IMG/VR virus record: IMGVR_UViG_3300048014_000353
Span: 1-64,000 of that record
DNA: 64,000 bases
Strand: one strand, 5' to 3'
From: a virus
Of this stretch, positions 6,537 through 15,522 are shown one piece after another; within the stretch, counting starts at the first letter, position 1; each line of letters starts with the position of its first letter. The notes under the pieces are model-generated. The model saw only the letters and a program-made list of their open reading frames with translations. It made no database searches and was not told the DNA's origin. The position numbers and the translations under genes are program-made.

Positions 6537-7499
6537 ATGGGTGAAGGTCGCGTCGAGGTCATTCGGGTCGGCGAGGTGGTCAAGCACCCGAACGCCGACT
6601 CTCTCAGCATCACCAAGGTCCACGGCGGCTACCCGTGCTGTTTTCGCACGGGAGACTTTGTGGAAGGGGATCTCGCGGTCTACATCCCCGTCGACTCGAT
6701 CGTCCCCGAGGGGGAGCGCTTTGCGTTCCTGGGTGAGCACCGGCGCATTCGCGCCAAGCGTCTGCGCGGAGTGTTCTCAATGGGGCTCCTGACGAAGGGG
6801 GAGCCTGGGTGGGTCGCGGGGCAGGACGTTGCCTCCGAGCTGGGAATCGTCCGGTACACGCCTCCGGACGATGAGGCGGTGGGTGCGAGCGATGAGCCCG
6901 ACCCCGGCCTGTTGCCGGTCTACGACGTCGAGGGTCTTCGTCGCTGGCCTGACGTTCTCGTCGAGGACGAGATCGTCCAGATCACCGAGAAGCTCCATGG
7001 CGAGTCGGCGCGTTTCGTTCACGATGGCGAGCGTCTTTGGGTTGGGTCCCGTACCCGGTTCAAGAAAGACCTTCCCGCCGTGAAGTGGTGGCAGGCCGCG
7101 CATGCGTACGGCCTCACGGCCAAGCTCGCCGAGGCACCGCATGTTGTTTTCTACGGAGAGACGCACGGCTACACCGGCGGCTTCTCGTACGGACAGAGCG
7201 GCGGATCGGTCGGGCTCCGGTTCTTCGATGCGATCGACGTGAAGTCGCGGACGTGGCTCGACGTGGGCGACTTCCACGCGCTCTGCCGGCGGTTGGGTTT
7301 GCCGACGGTCCCGGTCCTGTACACCGGTCCGTGGACGCGCGAGATCTCGCGGCTCGCCGAGGGGAATTCGACTCTCGACGCCGGCCACGTGCGCGAGGGC
7401 TTCGTCGTGCGCCCGATGAAGGAGCGTTACGACGCCATGGGGCCGGGGCGCGTGATCCTCAAGCTGCACGGCGAGGGCTTTCTCGCGCGCACGAAGTGA
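6537..7499 (+). CDS. RNA ligase with N-terminal OB domain (DraRnl/Rnl5-like)
   Basis: 320 residues. The N-terminal about 100 residues form an OB-like module (VEVIRVGEVVKHPNADSLSI; GDLAVYIPVDSIVPEG), followed by the nucleotidyltransferase domain. Motif I is EKLHGES with the adenylated lysine, motif III VFYGETHG, motif IV EGFVVRP and motif V ILKLHGEGF. This order (OB first, ligase second) is that of the Deinococcus-type RNA ligase group, which seals nicks in RNA. In phages such enzymes repair host-cleaved tRNA. An RlaP-type nucleotidyltransferase, known as an RNA-ligase-associated protein, is encoded at 28200-29291, which supports an RNA-repair role. Confidence 0.85.
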   Translation: MGEGRVEVIRVGEVVKHPNADSLSITKVHGGYPCCFRTGDFVEGDLAVYIPVDSIVPEGERFAFLGEHRRIRAKRLRGVFSMGLLTKGEPGWVAGQDVASELGIVRYTPPDDEAVGASDEPDPGLLPVYDVEGLRRWPDVLVEDEIVQITEKLHGESARFVHDGERLWVGSRTRFKKDLPAVKWWQAAHAYGLTAKLAEAPHVVFYGETHGYTGGFSYGQSGGSVGLRFFDAIDVKSRTWLDVGDFHALCRRLGLPTVPVLYTGPWTREISRLAEGNSTLDAGHVREGFVVRPMKERYDAMGPGRVILKLHGEGFLARTK

Positions 7500-7514
7500 C
7501 TCGAAAACGAGTCG
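7497..7514. promoter_or_regulatory. Operator copy 9
   Basis: TGACTCGAAAACGAGTCG, overlapping the stop codon of the RNA ligase gene and 24 bp before the next start. No convincing -10 follows at the usual distance, so it may control a weak internal promoter of the operon. Confidence 0.5.
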
Positions 7515-7537
7515 TACGGTTTTGACTCTGGAGGTCA

Positions 7538-7783
7538 ATGATGATGGGTCGTCGGAGCGAAGCCATGAGCAAACGAAACGCGAACCTGAAGACCGCATGG
7601 ATCGGCCGCCGGCTCTTCGGGGTCCAGTGGGCTCCGGACGGCAAGTGGGACTGGACGTCGAACGTCGGCGATCGGCACTCGGACTATGCGTCCGTCGCGC
7701 TCTGTACGAGCGGCCCCATGCGCTTCCTTCGGATCACGCTCGGGCCGGTGGCGCTCCTCGTTTCGAGCCGACGAGGCGCCTAA
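7538..7783 (+). CDS. Small basic protein of unknown function
   Basis: 81 residues. A GGAGG site lies 4-8 bases before the first of three consecutive ATG codons (7538, 7541, 7544). It has NANLKTAWIGRRLFGVQWAP and a beta-rich C-terminus (MRFLRITLGPVALLVSSRRG). No family recognised. Its TAA overlaps the next ATG (TAATG). Confidence 0.55.
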   Translation: MMMGRRSEAMSKRNANLKTAWIGRRLFGVQWAPDGKWDWTSNVGDRHSDYASVALCTSGPMRFLRITLGPVALLVSSRRGA

Positions 7784-7932
7784 TGCGACCTCGCCTGCGG
7801 TCCTTGGTGGAGTGGCCGATCATCGCTTGGTGGTGGGACCACGGGCCCGCGCCTCTATGCCCGAAGTGGTGCACGTGCCGCGGCGCGCACGACATGATTG
7901 CGCGAGGTCCTTCGCCTCGCGCCGGGGAGTAG
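7783..7932 (+). CDS. Very small protein with Cys pair
   Basis: 49 residues from ATG 7783 inside the preceding TAATG overlap. It has one Trp-rich hydrophobic run (VEWPIIAWWWDHG) and CPKWCTC. Coupling to its neighbours supports expression, but the sequence is too short to classify. Confidence 0.4.
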   Translation: MRPRLRSLVEWPIIAWWWDHGPAPLCPKWCTCRGAHDMIARGPSPRAGE

Positions 7933-7933
7933 A

Positions 7934-8284
7934 ATGGACCTGAACATGTCGCGTTGGCCTTGGCGTACCTGGGACCTCCTTCAACAGATCGAGGCAGCTT
8001 CCGACGGTCGGAGCCCGGAGCAGCGCTCCGGCGTCGCGGAGCTCCGAGGGCTCGGCGTGTCGGGCGCAGACCCGCGCATCCGAGCGTTCGAGCGTCGCGG
8101 GTTCGTGGTCTGCGAGGGGTTCGGGGAGATCGTCGGCGGGGACGGCTACGGACTCACGAGGGCCGACGGCTCGCTGGTCGAGCGACCCATCTGGGTCATC
8201 ACGGCCGCTGGCCGCGCCGCGCTCCACTCGAGCGTCGGGCAGAAAGCGAAACGCGACGCCGGAATCGTCATCGATTCGCCCTAG
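7934..8284 (+). CDS. Hypothetical protein, possible winged-helix
   Basis: 116 residues from ATG 7934, which follows a GGGGAG site. The order WDLLQQIEAASDG, RIRAFERRGFVVCEGFGEIV and PIWVITAAGRAAL fits a small winged-helix fold (helices, then a beta wing), often seen in phage regulators. No catalytic motif. It lies between the small operon genes and the large sigma factor. Confidence 0.5.
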   Translation: MDLNMSRWPWRTWDLLQQIEAASDGRSPEQRSGVAELRGLGVSGADPRIRAFERRGFVVCEGFGEIVGGDGYGLTRADGSLVERPIWVITAAGRAALHSSVGQKAKRDAGIVIDSP

Positions 8285-8320
8285 CCGTTACTCCTTGGCG
8301 CGTGTCAGCGTCCGAGTCGC

Positions 8321-9937
8321 GTGGCTGTCCCCGTCCCGAGTGCGCTGTCGAAGCTCGACACGAAGGTCCTGTCCTCGAAGGAGCAGGTCGATCTGGCCGT
8401 GCGCGCCAAGGCCGGCGACGTTGCCGCGCGCGACAAGCTGATCCAGCACAACCTGCGCTTCGTCTGGAAGATCTCCCAGAAGTACATCCGACGGCGTCGG
8501 ACGACAGAGATCGACGACCTCGTGAGCGAGGGGGTGCTCGGCCTGATGACGGCCATCGACCGGTTCGAACCCGAGCGCGGTTTCGCCTTCATCACGTACG
8601 CGAGCAACTGGGTCCGTCACCATATCAGCCGGCGCGCCAGCTACGATCGCAGCATGGCGTACGTGCCCGTGCACGCGAGCGATGCGGCGCGCAACGTCGC
8701 CACCCGTCGCCACGAGCTCTTCGCCTTGGGGCTCGAGCCCGAGGAGGAGGAAGAGATTCTCGTCAAGGAATTCGGCGCGAAGGCCGTGCTGGTCGAGCGC
8801 AAGACCTCCGTGAACGGCGTGTCGCTGGATGCGGAGATGGGGGAGGACGGGGGTCTCACGCTCTACGACGTGCTTCGACTGGAGGGCGACGGGGGCGACG
8901 CCATCGCGGACAAAGACCTCGACGACCACATTCGAGCGGTCATCGAGCGCGTACGACGCCGCACGCACGACGAGCGCAAGCTCGCCATCCTCGACCGTCG
9001 ACTGCTCGGGAGGGAGACGCTGGCCGACATCGCCCAAACATTCGGGTGCTCACGCGAGCGAATCCGACAGCTGGAGGCCGAGGTGGTCGCGCTCCTGAAG
9101 CGCGAGATCCAAGCCTCCATTCCCGAAGAAGCGCACGATCGCGCGCGACCGCGACCGCGGCGGAAGACGGAGAGATCCAAAGATCGGGTGCGGGACTCGA
9201 TCACCCGCGCTATCTCGCAGCGGGGTGTTGCCGAGGTGCCCATTCCGGCGGTGCGATCGGTGGAGGTCGCGGCCAATGGACTGCGAGTCGGCCAAGTGGT
9301 GGGGGCCGTACCCAAGGACAGTTCCACGTTCCGTCGAAATTTACCGGTTCAGTGGTCTGACAAGGCGCCCGCTACCTCCGTCGTACGCGCTGCGCCGTCC
9401 CCGGCGCCCCCCGAACCGTGTGCCTCACCCAACGAGACGCTGCCCATGCCGAAGAAGAAGAGAGTCCTCAACCCGAGCACCCAGGAGATCGCGCGCAGGT
9501 ACGAAGCGGGCGAAGACCCGCGCGAGATTGCCAAGGTGATGGGAAAGCCCGAAGCGTCGGTGCGCGCCAAGGTCTCCGTTCTCCGGAGAAGCGGCATCAT
9601 TCATCGAACCCCGAAGCGACCGAAGGCCGATGCCGTGCCCGTCGCAACTCCTACCGCGAAGCCCGCGGCCGTCCCGAAGAATGGATTGACGTGGCTCGAT
9701 GCCCAGTCGGGCGACGTTCTGGGCGACGCGACGTCCATCGTGACCACCCTACGAGGTCCGAAGAAGTCGCCGGCACCCGTGCCGCTCGCGCAGGAGCCGT
9801 CGTTGGAAGGGACGACACCTGAAACGCAAGGCGGCGATCCCTTCGTGGCCCAGCTGCTTAAGCGACGCGAGGATCTGCAGCGGAAGATCGAGTGGATCGA
9901 TCGCGCCATCGAAGCGCTCCGGATGGCGACGCTGTGA
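8321..9937 (+). CDS. Sigma-70 family factor with long C-terminal extension
   Basis: 538 residues from GTG 8321. Region 2 is clear (DKLIQHNLRFVWKISQKYI; DDLVSEGVLGLMTAIDRFEP; GFAFITYASNWVRHHISRR), and region 4 is at about residues 205-265 (ILDRRLLGRETLADIAQTFG, CSRERIRQLEAEV). Spacing and sequence resemble RpoH-like sigma factors. Unusually, about 270 further residues follow: a Pro/Ala-rich linker, a second HTH-like part (STQEIARRYEAGEDPREIAK, VMGKPEASVRAKVSVLRRSG), another linker and a C-terminal coiled coil (LLKRREDLQRKIEWIDRAIE). It probably redirects host RNA polymerase to phage promoters. It is convergent with the CRISPR array. Confidence 0.85.
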   Translation: MAVPVPSALSKLDTKVLSSKEQVDLAVRAKAGDVAARDKLIQHNLRFVWKISQKYIRRRRTTEIDDLVSEGVLGLMTAIDRFEPERGFAFITYASNWVRHHISRRASYDRSMAYVPVHASDAARNVATRRHELFALGLEPEEEEEILVKEFGAKAVLVERKTSVNGVSLDAEMGEDGGLTLYDVLRLEGDGGDAIADKDLDDHIRAVIERVRRRTHDERKLAILDRRLLGRETLADIAQTFGCSRERIRQLEAEVVALLKREIQASIPEEAHDRARPRPRRKTERSKDRVRDSITRAISQRGVAEVPIPAVRSVEVAANGLRVGQVVGAVPKDSSTFRRNLPVQWSDKAPATSVVRAAPSPAPPEPCASPNETLPMPKKKRVLNPSTQEIARRYEAGEDPREIAKVMGKPEASVRAKVSVLRRSGIIHRTPKRPKADAVPVATPTAKPAAVPKNGLTWLDAQSGDVLGDATSIVTTLRGPKKSPAPVPLAQEPSLEGTTPETQGGDPFVAQLLKRREDLQRKIEWIDRAIEALRMATL

Positions 9938-9940
9938 CCG

Positions 9941-11310
9941 ATTGAATCCCCGCGTGTGCGGGGGACGGCGAGGGTCGTGACCATGTCGTGAGCCAATGCA
10001 TGGCCCATCCCCGTGCGTACGGGAAGCACGCCGGCGCGTGCAGATCGCCACCTTGCCGTCGCGGCCTTATCCCCGTGCGTACGGGGAGCACTACGAGGCC
10101 GAGGCCGCTGGTCCGGGTAGGTATGGCCTATCCCCGTGCGTACGGGGAGCACGACGTCGACTACCCCGCGGTTCCAGGCGTCGTCGGCCTATCCCCGTGC
10201 GTACGGGGAGCACACTTCGAGGGGGAGCTGTCCGATCAGGACAAGCGGCCTATCCCCGTGCGTACGGGGAGCACGACGTCTCGGACTTGAGGCGGCGGCT
10301 GGGGGGCGGCCTATCCCCGTGCGTACGGGGAGCACGTCGAGCTTCCCGCAACGGATCCAATCGTTGCGGCCTATCCCCGTGCGTACGGGGAGCACGTCAC
10401 GGAGCGCTGTGCCACACACGTTCATGACGGCCTATCCCCGTGCGTACGGGGAGCACGAGGCCCGCGTAGCGCGCGGACGCGATGAAGGCGGCCTATCCCC
10501 GTGCGTACGGGGAGGACTCGCACCGCTGCAACTCCGTCTTGAGCACCGGCGGCCTATCCCCGTGCGTACGGGGAGCACAGCCCGACGAGGCGCTCGTCGT
10601 TCCGACGATGCGGCCTATCCCGGTGCGTACGGGAAGCACAGCCGTTGAGCACGCCGATCGGCGACAGCCGCCGGCCTATCCCCGTGCGTACGGGGAGCAC
10701 GTGGCGGTCGGCCGCTGAGCGCGTGAGATGGTCGGCCTATCCCCGTGCGTACGGGGAGCACAAGACCTCATTCCGGCGCAGTGCGCTACGAGGCGGCCTA
10801 TCCCCGTGCGTACGGGGAGCACTGCAGATCCATCTGTTTGACGACGACTACTTCCGGCCTATCCCCGTGCGTACGGGGAGCACTCGTCGGCACGACGCCG
10901 CTGCCGACGACGCGCCGGCCTATCCCCGTGCGTACGGGGAGCACTCTTGAAGCCCGGCGCACTTCTCGTCCTCTCGCGGCCTATCCCCGTGCGTACGGGG
11001 AGCACGGCGTGAAGCGGAGCTCCGCGGCGGCAGACCACGGCCTATCCCCGTGCGTACGGGGAGCACCGTCAATGTTGAATGGCATGTTCGTGAACTTCCG
11101 GCCTATCCCCGTGCGTACGGGGAGCACGACGACGAGAACGCCGATGGAGCAGGAGATGACGGCCTATCCCCGTGCGTACGGGGAGCACTGCGCGCGCGCC
11201 ACCATCTGCTCAAGCGCTACCGGCCTATCCCCGTGCGTACGGGGAGCACTTGGGGGCGACGATCAGGAACGTGCGTGCGTACGGCCTATCCCCGTGCGTA
11301 CGGGGAGCAC
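9941..11310 (-). CRISPR. Type I-E CRISPR array, 22 repeats plus one degenerate distal repeat
   Basis: Twenty-two repeats of 28 bp, mostly at a 61-bp period, from 10002 to 11310. Plus-strand repeat begins GGCCTATCCCCGTGCG and ends TACGGGGAGCAC; on the minus strand it reads GTGCTCCCC...GGGGATAGGCC, the usual I-E orientation with an ATAGGCC-type 5' handle. Spacers are 32-33 bp (21, plus one of 32 bp before the decayed repeat at 9941-9969). Distal repeats carry changes (10002 and 10063), as do the copies at 10491 (GAGGAC end) and 10612, whereas leader-proximal ones are identical. The leader side faces cas2 and is only 44 bp long. Confidence 0.97.
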
Positions 11311-11354
11311 TCTTGGAAACCATTCACGATTTCGTCAAAAACAGCATTGAAGTG
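11311..11354 (-). promoter_or_regulatory. Short AT-rich CRISPR leader
   Basis: Forty-four bases between the cas2 stop and the first repeat, noticeably AT-rich (minus strand GCTGTTTTTGACGAAATCG). There is little space for an independent promoter, so the array may be co-transcribed with the cas genes or started inside cas2. Confidence 0.55.
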
Positions 11355-11657
11355 TCAAGGAGCATGCGGACCTGTCGGATGTCCACGTCGTCGTACGAGA
11401 AACAAGCCTTCGACTTCAACCGACTCGTAAGCCGAGGCCCCTTCGGAGCGAAACACGAACCCCTGCTCGTTGCGGGCGGAATGGACCATCGCGCACGTCC
11501 CCTGCCGGCGAGCCGCACGGACGGCTTCCCATAGGCGGTCCCGCACGCGTGCCGAGAGGCTTCCTGCGAAGACGCCTGGAGCGACCTCGATCATCCACCG
11601 CGCCAGGTTTCCACGAACGGACGGACGAACGCGACGCACCACGATGACGACCATCAT
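11355..11657 (-). CDS. cas2: CRISPR adaptation protein Cas2 (type I-E)
   Basis: 100 residues from ATG 11657 (a second ATG at 11654), overlapping the cas1 stop as ATGA. It opens MMVVIVVRRVRPSVRGNLAR, then WMIEVAPGVFAGSLSARVRD, the characteristic Cas2e opening, and is the expected length. Cas2 forms the Cas1-Cas2 integrase complex that inserts new spacers at the leader end, here immediately downstream. Last gene of the operon. Confidence 0.93.
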   Translation of the reverse strand: MMVVIVVRRVRPSVRGNLARWMIEVAPGVFAGSLSARVRDRLWEAVRAARRQGTCAMVHSARNEQGFVFRSEGASAYESVEVEGLFLVRRRGHPTGPHAP

Positions 11658-12592
11658 GGATCGTCGCTCTCCTCCTCCACGCTCGTCGCAAAGTTCTGGG
11701 CTCCTGGGACCTCCCCTTCGGGTCCCCAAAGTAAGACGCGCGCCTCCGACGCTCTCTCGTCGAGCATTCGATCGCCAATCAAGTGCTGGATGTCGGGAAT
11801 GATGCGGTCCAAGAGACCACTTGCGTAGAACCGATCCCGACTCGCACATCGCACGAGCGAATCTAGATTCGAGGCGCTTCGATTCTCGGCGACGACACGA
11901 AACGCGAGCGGTAGAACCATCTCGATCTTGTAGAGGTCGGCGATGTCGTACACGAAGGCGAGCGACTTGCCGGTGTGGAGAAAGCCAAGACTTGGACTGA
12001 ATCCGGTGGCGACGATCACCGAATGGCAGACGCCGTACAGGCAGGCATTCGCCGCGGAGAGCGCCCGATTGACAGGATCGGCGTGCTCCCAAGCCCCGTT
12101 TAGCTTGCGGCCCTTCCACGCGACGCCCGTTTCGCGTCCCACCTTGGCGTAGGCCTCTCGAACACGTACGCCCTCGCGCCCACGTGCCTGTTCGATGCTC
12201 GTCGCTCCGAGCGACTCGCCAAACCTTCGCTCGTACATGCGTCGAACGACGTCCAGACGGCGGCCGGGATCCGCCCATGCCTTCACTTGCGCGAGCAGAT
12301 TGGTCGACCGGCGGGTTTCGCCCGTCCCGCTCGCGTAGAAGCGGACTCCCTTTTCCCCCGTCCAGACGACCGAGCAGCCATTGTCCGCGATCGACATCAT
12401 GGCCGCGTGCGTGATCGACGTGCCCGGCCCCAGCATCAGCACGCAAAGAGACGAGACGGGAACTCTCGTCTCTCCGTTCACATCGATCACCACGAGCGCA
12501 TGGTTCTCCCGTTCGATCTTTGCGTGCTCGAAGTAGGCAAAGGACCAGCTCTCCGACACGCGCGGAAGGGACTGGAGATCAACGCGACTCAC
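11654..12592 (-). CDS. cas1: CRISPR integrase Cas1 (type I-E)
   Basis: 312 residues from GTG 12592, which overlaps the cas6e stop (GTGA). The N-terminal beta domain starts ALVVIDVNGETRVPVSSLCV. The three metal ligands of the active site can be read: Glu in GAWEHADPVNRALSAANACL, His in LGFLHTGKSLAFVYDIADLY and Asp in the same segment. Length is usual for Cas1e. It catalyses spacer integration with Cas2. All catalytic residues are intact, so adaptation is expected to work. Confidence 0.95.
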   Translation of the reverse strand: MSRVDLQSLPRVSESWSFAYFEHAKIERENHALVVIDVNGETRVPVSSLCVLMLGPGTSITHAAMMSIADNGCSVVWTGEKGVRFYASGTGETRRSTNLLAQVKAWADPGRRLDVVRRMYERRFGESLGATSIEQARGREGVRVREAYAKVGRETGVAWKGRKLNGAWEHADPVNRALSAANACLYGVCHSVIVATGFSPSLGFLHTGKSLAFVYDIADLYKIEMVLPLAFRVVAENRSASNLDSLVRCASRDRFYASGLLDRIIPDIQHLIGDRMLDERASEARVLLWGPEGEVPGAQNFATSVEEESDDP

Positions 12593-13224
12593 GCCGCCGC
12601 TCGAGCCACGAGCAAGAGCCCGCACCCATAGGACTTCCCGCGGCCGATCCCGTTCTCCAGCGCCTTGCGCATCGTGCCCGTGTCCACGACCCGCAGCACC
12701 CCATCGAAGCACACGGGGTGCTCGACGTGAGAGGGCGATGGCCCACTCCCCCACTCTTCTTCGCGCGAGCACGGCGCCGCGAGCGCCGACTCGACCTCAA
12801 AGCCGCTTCGCGCTCCGGCGCGCGCGAGCCACGCCCCCAGAGCGTCGTCGCCGCGAAGGGCCACGCGCCGGGTCGAGCGCGAAACCGACTTCACGACGTT
12901 GCCGACCAAGCGGAAGCGGAACCGCTGCCCCGTGCCCACGGCCTCGAGCACCGGCGCGAGCGACTTGACCTCCGGAGGCGCCGCGAACACGGCGCGCGGC
13001 CAGCCGCTCCAATCGGGTTCGGCTTTTGATTGGACCAGCAGCGTCAGGCGGCCGTCGCGCTCGACCGTCAACCGATGCAGGATGCGCGCGCGAGATCGCG
13101 CGTCGGGGACCCGTTCGACGCCGGGAAAGAGACGCCAGAGCGCCCCGTGCATCACGAGAGGGCTGCGGACCCACGGCCAGACCTCCGAGGACGCGGGGTT
13201 GAGGAAGATGCGAGAGAGGTTCAT
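12589..13224 (-). CDS. cas6e: CRISPR RNA endonuclease Cas6e (CasE)
   Basis: 211 residues from ATG 13224, overlapping the cas5e stop. N-terminal SPLVMHGALWRLFPG holds the His of the Cas6e active site, and the C-terminal glycine-rich loop NGIGRGKSYGCGLLLV is the family signature. It cleaves pre-crRNA at the repeat stem (the CCCCG...CGGGG hairpin of this array) and stays bound to the 3' handle within Cascade. Confidence 0.93.
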   Translation of the reverse strand: MNLSRIFLNPASSEVWPWVRSPLVMHGALWRLFPGVERVPDARSRARILHRLTVERDGRLTLLVQSKAEPDWSGWPRAVFAAPPEVKSLAPVLEAVGTGQRFRFRLVGNVVKSVSRSTRRVALRGDDALGAWLARAGARSGFEVESALAAPCSREEEWGSGPSPSHVEHPVCFDGVLRVVDTGTMRKALENGIGRGKSYGCGLLLVARAAA

Positions 13225-13898
13225 GCGATTCTCCGTGCGGCGGGCGGGTCGGTCCAGACGGTCTCCACGTACCGGCGCCGGAAGACCCGCGGTTGGAACG
13301 TGACCGGGACGTCGTCGCGCGGTTGGCCGCGCTCGGGCGTCGACTCGATCAGAAGACGAAGCGTGTCGTCGCCGGCGCGCTCGGCGCGCGGCCACTTCCG
13401 CACGCACTCGCTCGCCGACGCCTGCTCCAAGGATTCGAAGATGGGGCACGCCGGAACGCAGGCCTTGCGGCCCAGGCTCAGCGGCCACACCGGCGAACGG
13501 AGCGCATCCTTCACGCGCACAAGGAGCGCCTCGTCGTGCTCGAGCGCGACGAGGAAGCTCGCGTCGGCGAGGTAGTAGCGCTCCGTGGGGACGGTGTGCT
13601 CCGCCCGCCGCGTCTTGGCGTCGTAGACGGCATGGGAGAGGTCCCCGAACGCGCCACCTCCGGTCGTGTGGTAGTCTCGTTCGATCGCCCCCTCGCGGTC
13701 GACACGCACGGTCATCGCGCCCTCGGCGAGCTGCCCGATGGTCGTCCGGTCGTCGCGCGTGACCCCCATCGCTGCGCAAAGGAGACCAACAACCCCCGAC
13801 TTGGTCGGTTCGCGCTCGGTTGTGAGGATCGAAAATCGCGCCTGCGATCCCCAACTCTGGAACGGTCCCTCGAGTCGTAGGAGCAGCGTGGCGTTCAC
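13221..13898 (-). CDS. cas5e: Cascade subunit Cas5e (CasD)
   Basis: 225 residues from GTG 13898, overlapping the cas7e stop (GTGA). It begins NATLLLRLEGPFQSWGSQAR and FSILTTEREPTKSGVVGLLC, the classic Cas5 opening; RDYHTTGGGAFGDLSHAV and RYYLADASFLVALE follow. It binds the 5' handle of the crRNA and positions Cas8e in Cascade. Confidence 0.95.
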   Translation of the reverse strand: MNATLLLRLEGPFQSWGSQARFSILTTEREPTKSGVVGLLCAAMGVTRDDRTTIGQLAEGAMTVRVDREGAIERDYHTTGGGAFGDLSHAVYDAKTRRAEHTVPTERYYLADASFLVALEHDEALLVRVKDALRSPVWPLSLGRKACVPACPIFESLEQASASECVRKWPRAERAGDDTLRLLIESTPERGQPRDDVPVTFQPRVFRRRYVETVWTDPPAARRIA

Positions 13899-15019
13899 TT
13901 GTCCTCGTTCTTGTGGAGAAGCGAACGAACGCGGTTGAGCGCGGTCTCGATGACCGCGTCGACGCTCGGGACCATGCGAATCCCCACGTCGTCCCGCGTG
14001 GCATCGCGGTCCTGGCAAGCCGCCGCGAATTCGTTGATGCGCGTCCCGTACATCGTGTGGACGCGCGCCCAGTACCGCTCGAGCGCGAGGATCGACTCGC
14101 CCACGATGTCGTGTTCGCGCGGGCGCACGGGCTGCGCGAAGGCGTTGGTGAGCGCGAAAGGTTGGCCTTCGTGGGCAACGACGAGCACGTAGCTCGGCGG
14201 GTTGTGCGCGGCGAAGCTGGTCTGTTTGCCCGTGGGGATCGCGTGGACCATCGCGCGCAGCCACGCCTCCGCCGTGGGCTCGACGAGCTTGTCGAATTGA
14301 AGGTTCGTGCGGAGCAGCGGCACGTTCATCGTCGCGTACCGGTACTGGCACGAGGCCACGAACTGCGACGAGTCCATGTGCGCGCTGCCCGTCTCGCCCT
14401 TGGGCTGCAGATCGTCCACGGCCGTGAAGAAGTCGAAGTCGTTGTCGGCCGCGTGGGTCGAGAGGCTCTGCGCCGTCTGGACGGCGCCGGCGACGCCCCA
14501 GTCGTCTCCCTCGGCGATCATGCGCCCGAATGCGGCGACGTCCGGCGTGCGCGTTGCGTCCTTGAGGAGCGCCTGCACGCGCTCGGTGACGGTCTTCGGA
14601 ATCGTCTTCTTGTCGATCCCTGTCCACGATTCGTGGACAACCCCGGCGATGCTGCGGATGCGGTCCTTGGGGAGGAACACCAGCGTCGCGGTCTTCTGCG
14701 TCTTCTCGTCGATCTTCAGCCCCGCCGCGGCGATGACGCGGGCGGCGACCTCGAGCGCGACGGCCGGATCGTGGTCGGCCGCCAAGATCTCGGCGACCGC
14801 ATGCGGGATGCGCTTGGTGCGGACCCCGAGCGCCGAGGTCTCCAACTCGCTCTCGGCGGCGAAGTGGTTGCGGATGGCGCGCTTCGAGCACTGGCTCGAG
14901 ATCCGCGCGCGCCGCGCACCGGCGAAGACGGCGTCCTTGGGAGCGCCGTTGTCGTCGCGGTTGAGGTTCGACGGCGCGAAGTTCTGCAAGATGTGAACGT
15001 CGATGCTGAGCGTATTCAT
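13895..15019 (-). CDS. cas7e: Cascade backbone subunit Cas7e (CasC/Cse4)
   Basis: 374 residues from ATG 15019. It starts TLSIDVHILQNFAPSNLNRD, with GAPKDAVFAGARRARISSQC and SKRAIRNHF, which defines Cse4/CasC; PLLRTNLQFDKLVEP and LALERYWARVHTMYGTRINE follow. Six copies per complex normally coat the crRNA. The start overlaps the Cse2 stop by 4 bases. Confidence 0.95.
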   Translation of the reverse strand: MNTLSIDVHILQNFAPSNLNRDDNGAPKDAVFAGARRARISSQCSKRAIRNHFAAESELETSALGVRTKRIPHAVAEILAADHDPAVALEVAARVIAAAGLKIDEKTQKTATLVFLPKDRIRSIAGVVHESWTGIDKKTIPKTVTERVQALLKDATRTPDVAAFGRMIAEGDDWGVAGAVQTAQSLSTHAADNDFDFFTAVDDLQPKGETGSAHMDSSQFVASCQYRYATMNVPLLRTNLQFDKLVEPTAEAWLRAMVHAIPTGKQTSFAAHNPPSYVLVVAHEGQPFALTNAFAQPVRPREHDIVGESILALERYWARVHTMYGTRINEFAAACQDRDATRDDVGIRMVPSVDAVIETALNRVRSLLHKNEDK

Positions 15020-15522
15020 GTCGTCTCCTTGGTGGGTTCAGTCGGTTCAGTCGGTTCGGTCGTGGCTGTGGTGGGCGCCCAGTACTCACGCGCCCATTGC
15101 CGTCGGGTGGCGTAGTCCTCCCAGCGGAGGAGGTCGTCGAAGAGCCGGTGCCAGTCGATCGCGATGTCCTCGCCCTTCGCGAGCGTCACCGCGCGTCGAA
15201 GATGCGTCGGGAGCTCGGACCGCGGCGCAACGAGCAGCGCGGTGAAGCGCGCTTCGCTCGCGTTGCCCCCGCGCCGTTCCGCGACCCGTCGAAGGGCGGC
15301 GGCAAGCGGCGTTGAGCCGCGCTTGGGGTATTCGCCGAAAAGGCAGGCGACGAGCATCGAGACGTCCTCGACGTGCTTCGAGGCGGGGACGGGGAGGAAC
15401 GGCGAGATGACGGGGTAGAGTGCCAGCGGTTGCGTCCAGCCGCGCCGCAGCGCGCCTAGGACCGCGCCGTCGCCGCGTTCTGCGGCGCGCGCGAGCGAGT
15501 CAATCAGTCGAAACGTGTTCAT
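15016..15522 (-). CDS. cse2: Cascade small subunit Cse2 (Cas11e/CasB)
   Basis: 168 residues from ATG 15522, preceded by GAGGAGA; the frame is open upstream but that part lies inside cas8e. It is helical and basic (DSLARAAERGDGAVLGALRR; TALLVAPRSELPTHLRRAVT; WEDYATRRQWAREYW) and of Cse2 length. It stabilises the R-loop as the belly of Cascade. Its start lies 23 bases inside the 3' end of cas8e. Confidence 0.9.
   Translation of the reverse strand: MNTFRLIDSLARAAERGDGAVLGALRRGWTQPLALYPVISPFLPVPASKHVEDVSMLVACLFGEYPKRGSTPLAAALRRVAERRGGNASEARFTALLVAPRSELPTHLRRAVTLAKGEDIAIDWHRLFDDLLRWEDYATRRQWAREYWAPTTATTEPTEPTEPTKETT

Noticed and set aside
9996-11534. Several plus-strand open frames of 100-200 codons through the CRISPR array with repeated LSPCVRGA/AYPRAYGEH/IPVRTGST units
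   Set aside because: They are translations of the CRISPR repeats in three frames, with no coding function expected.
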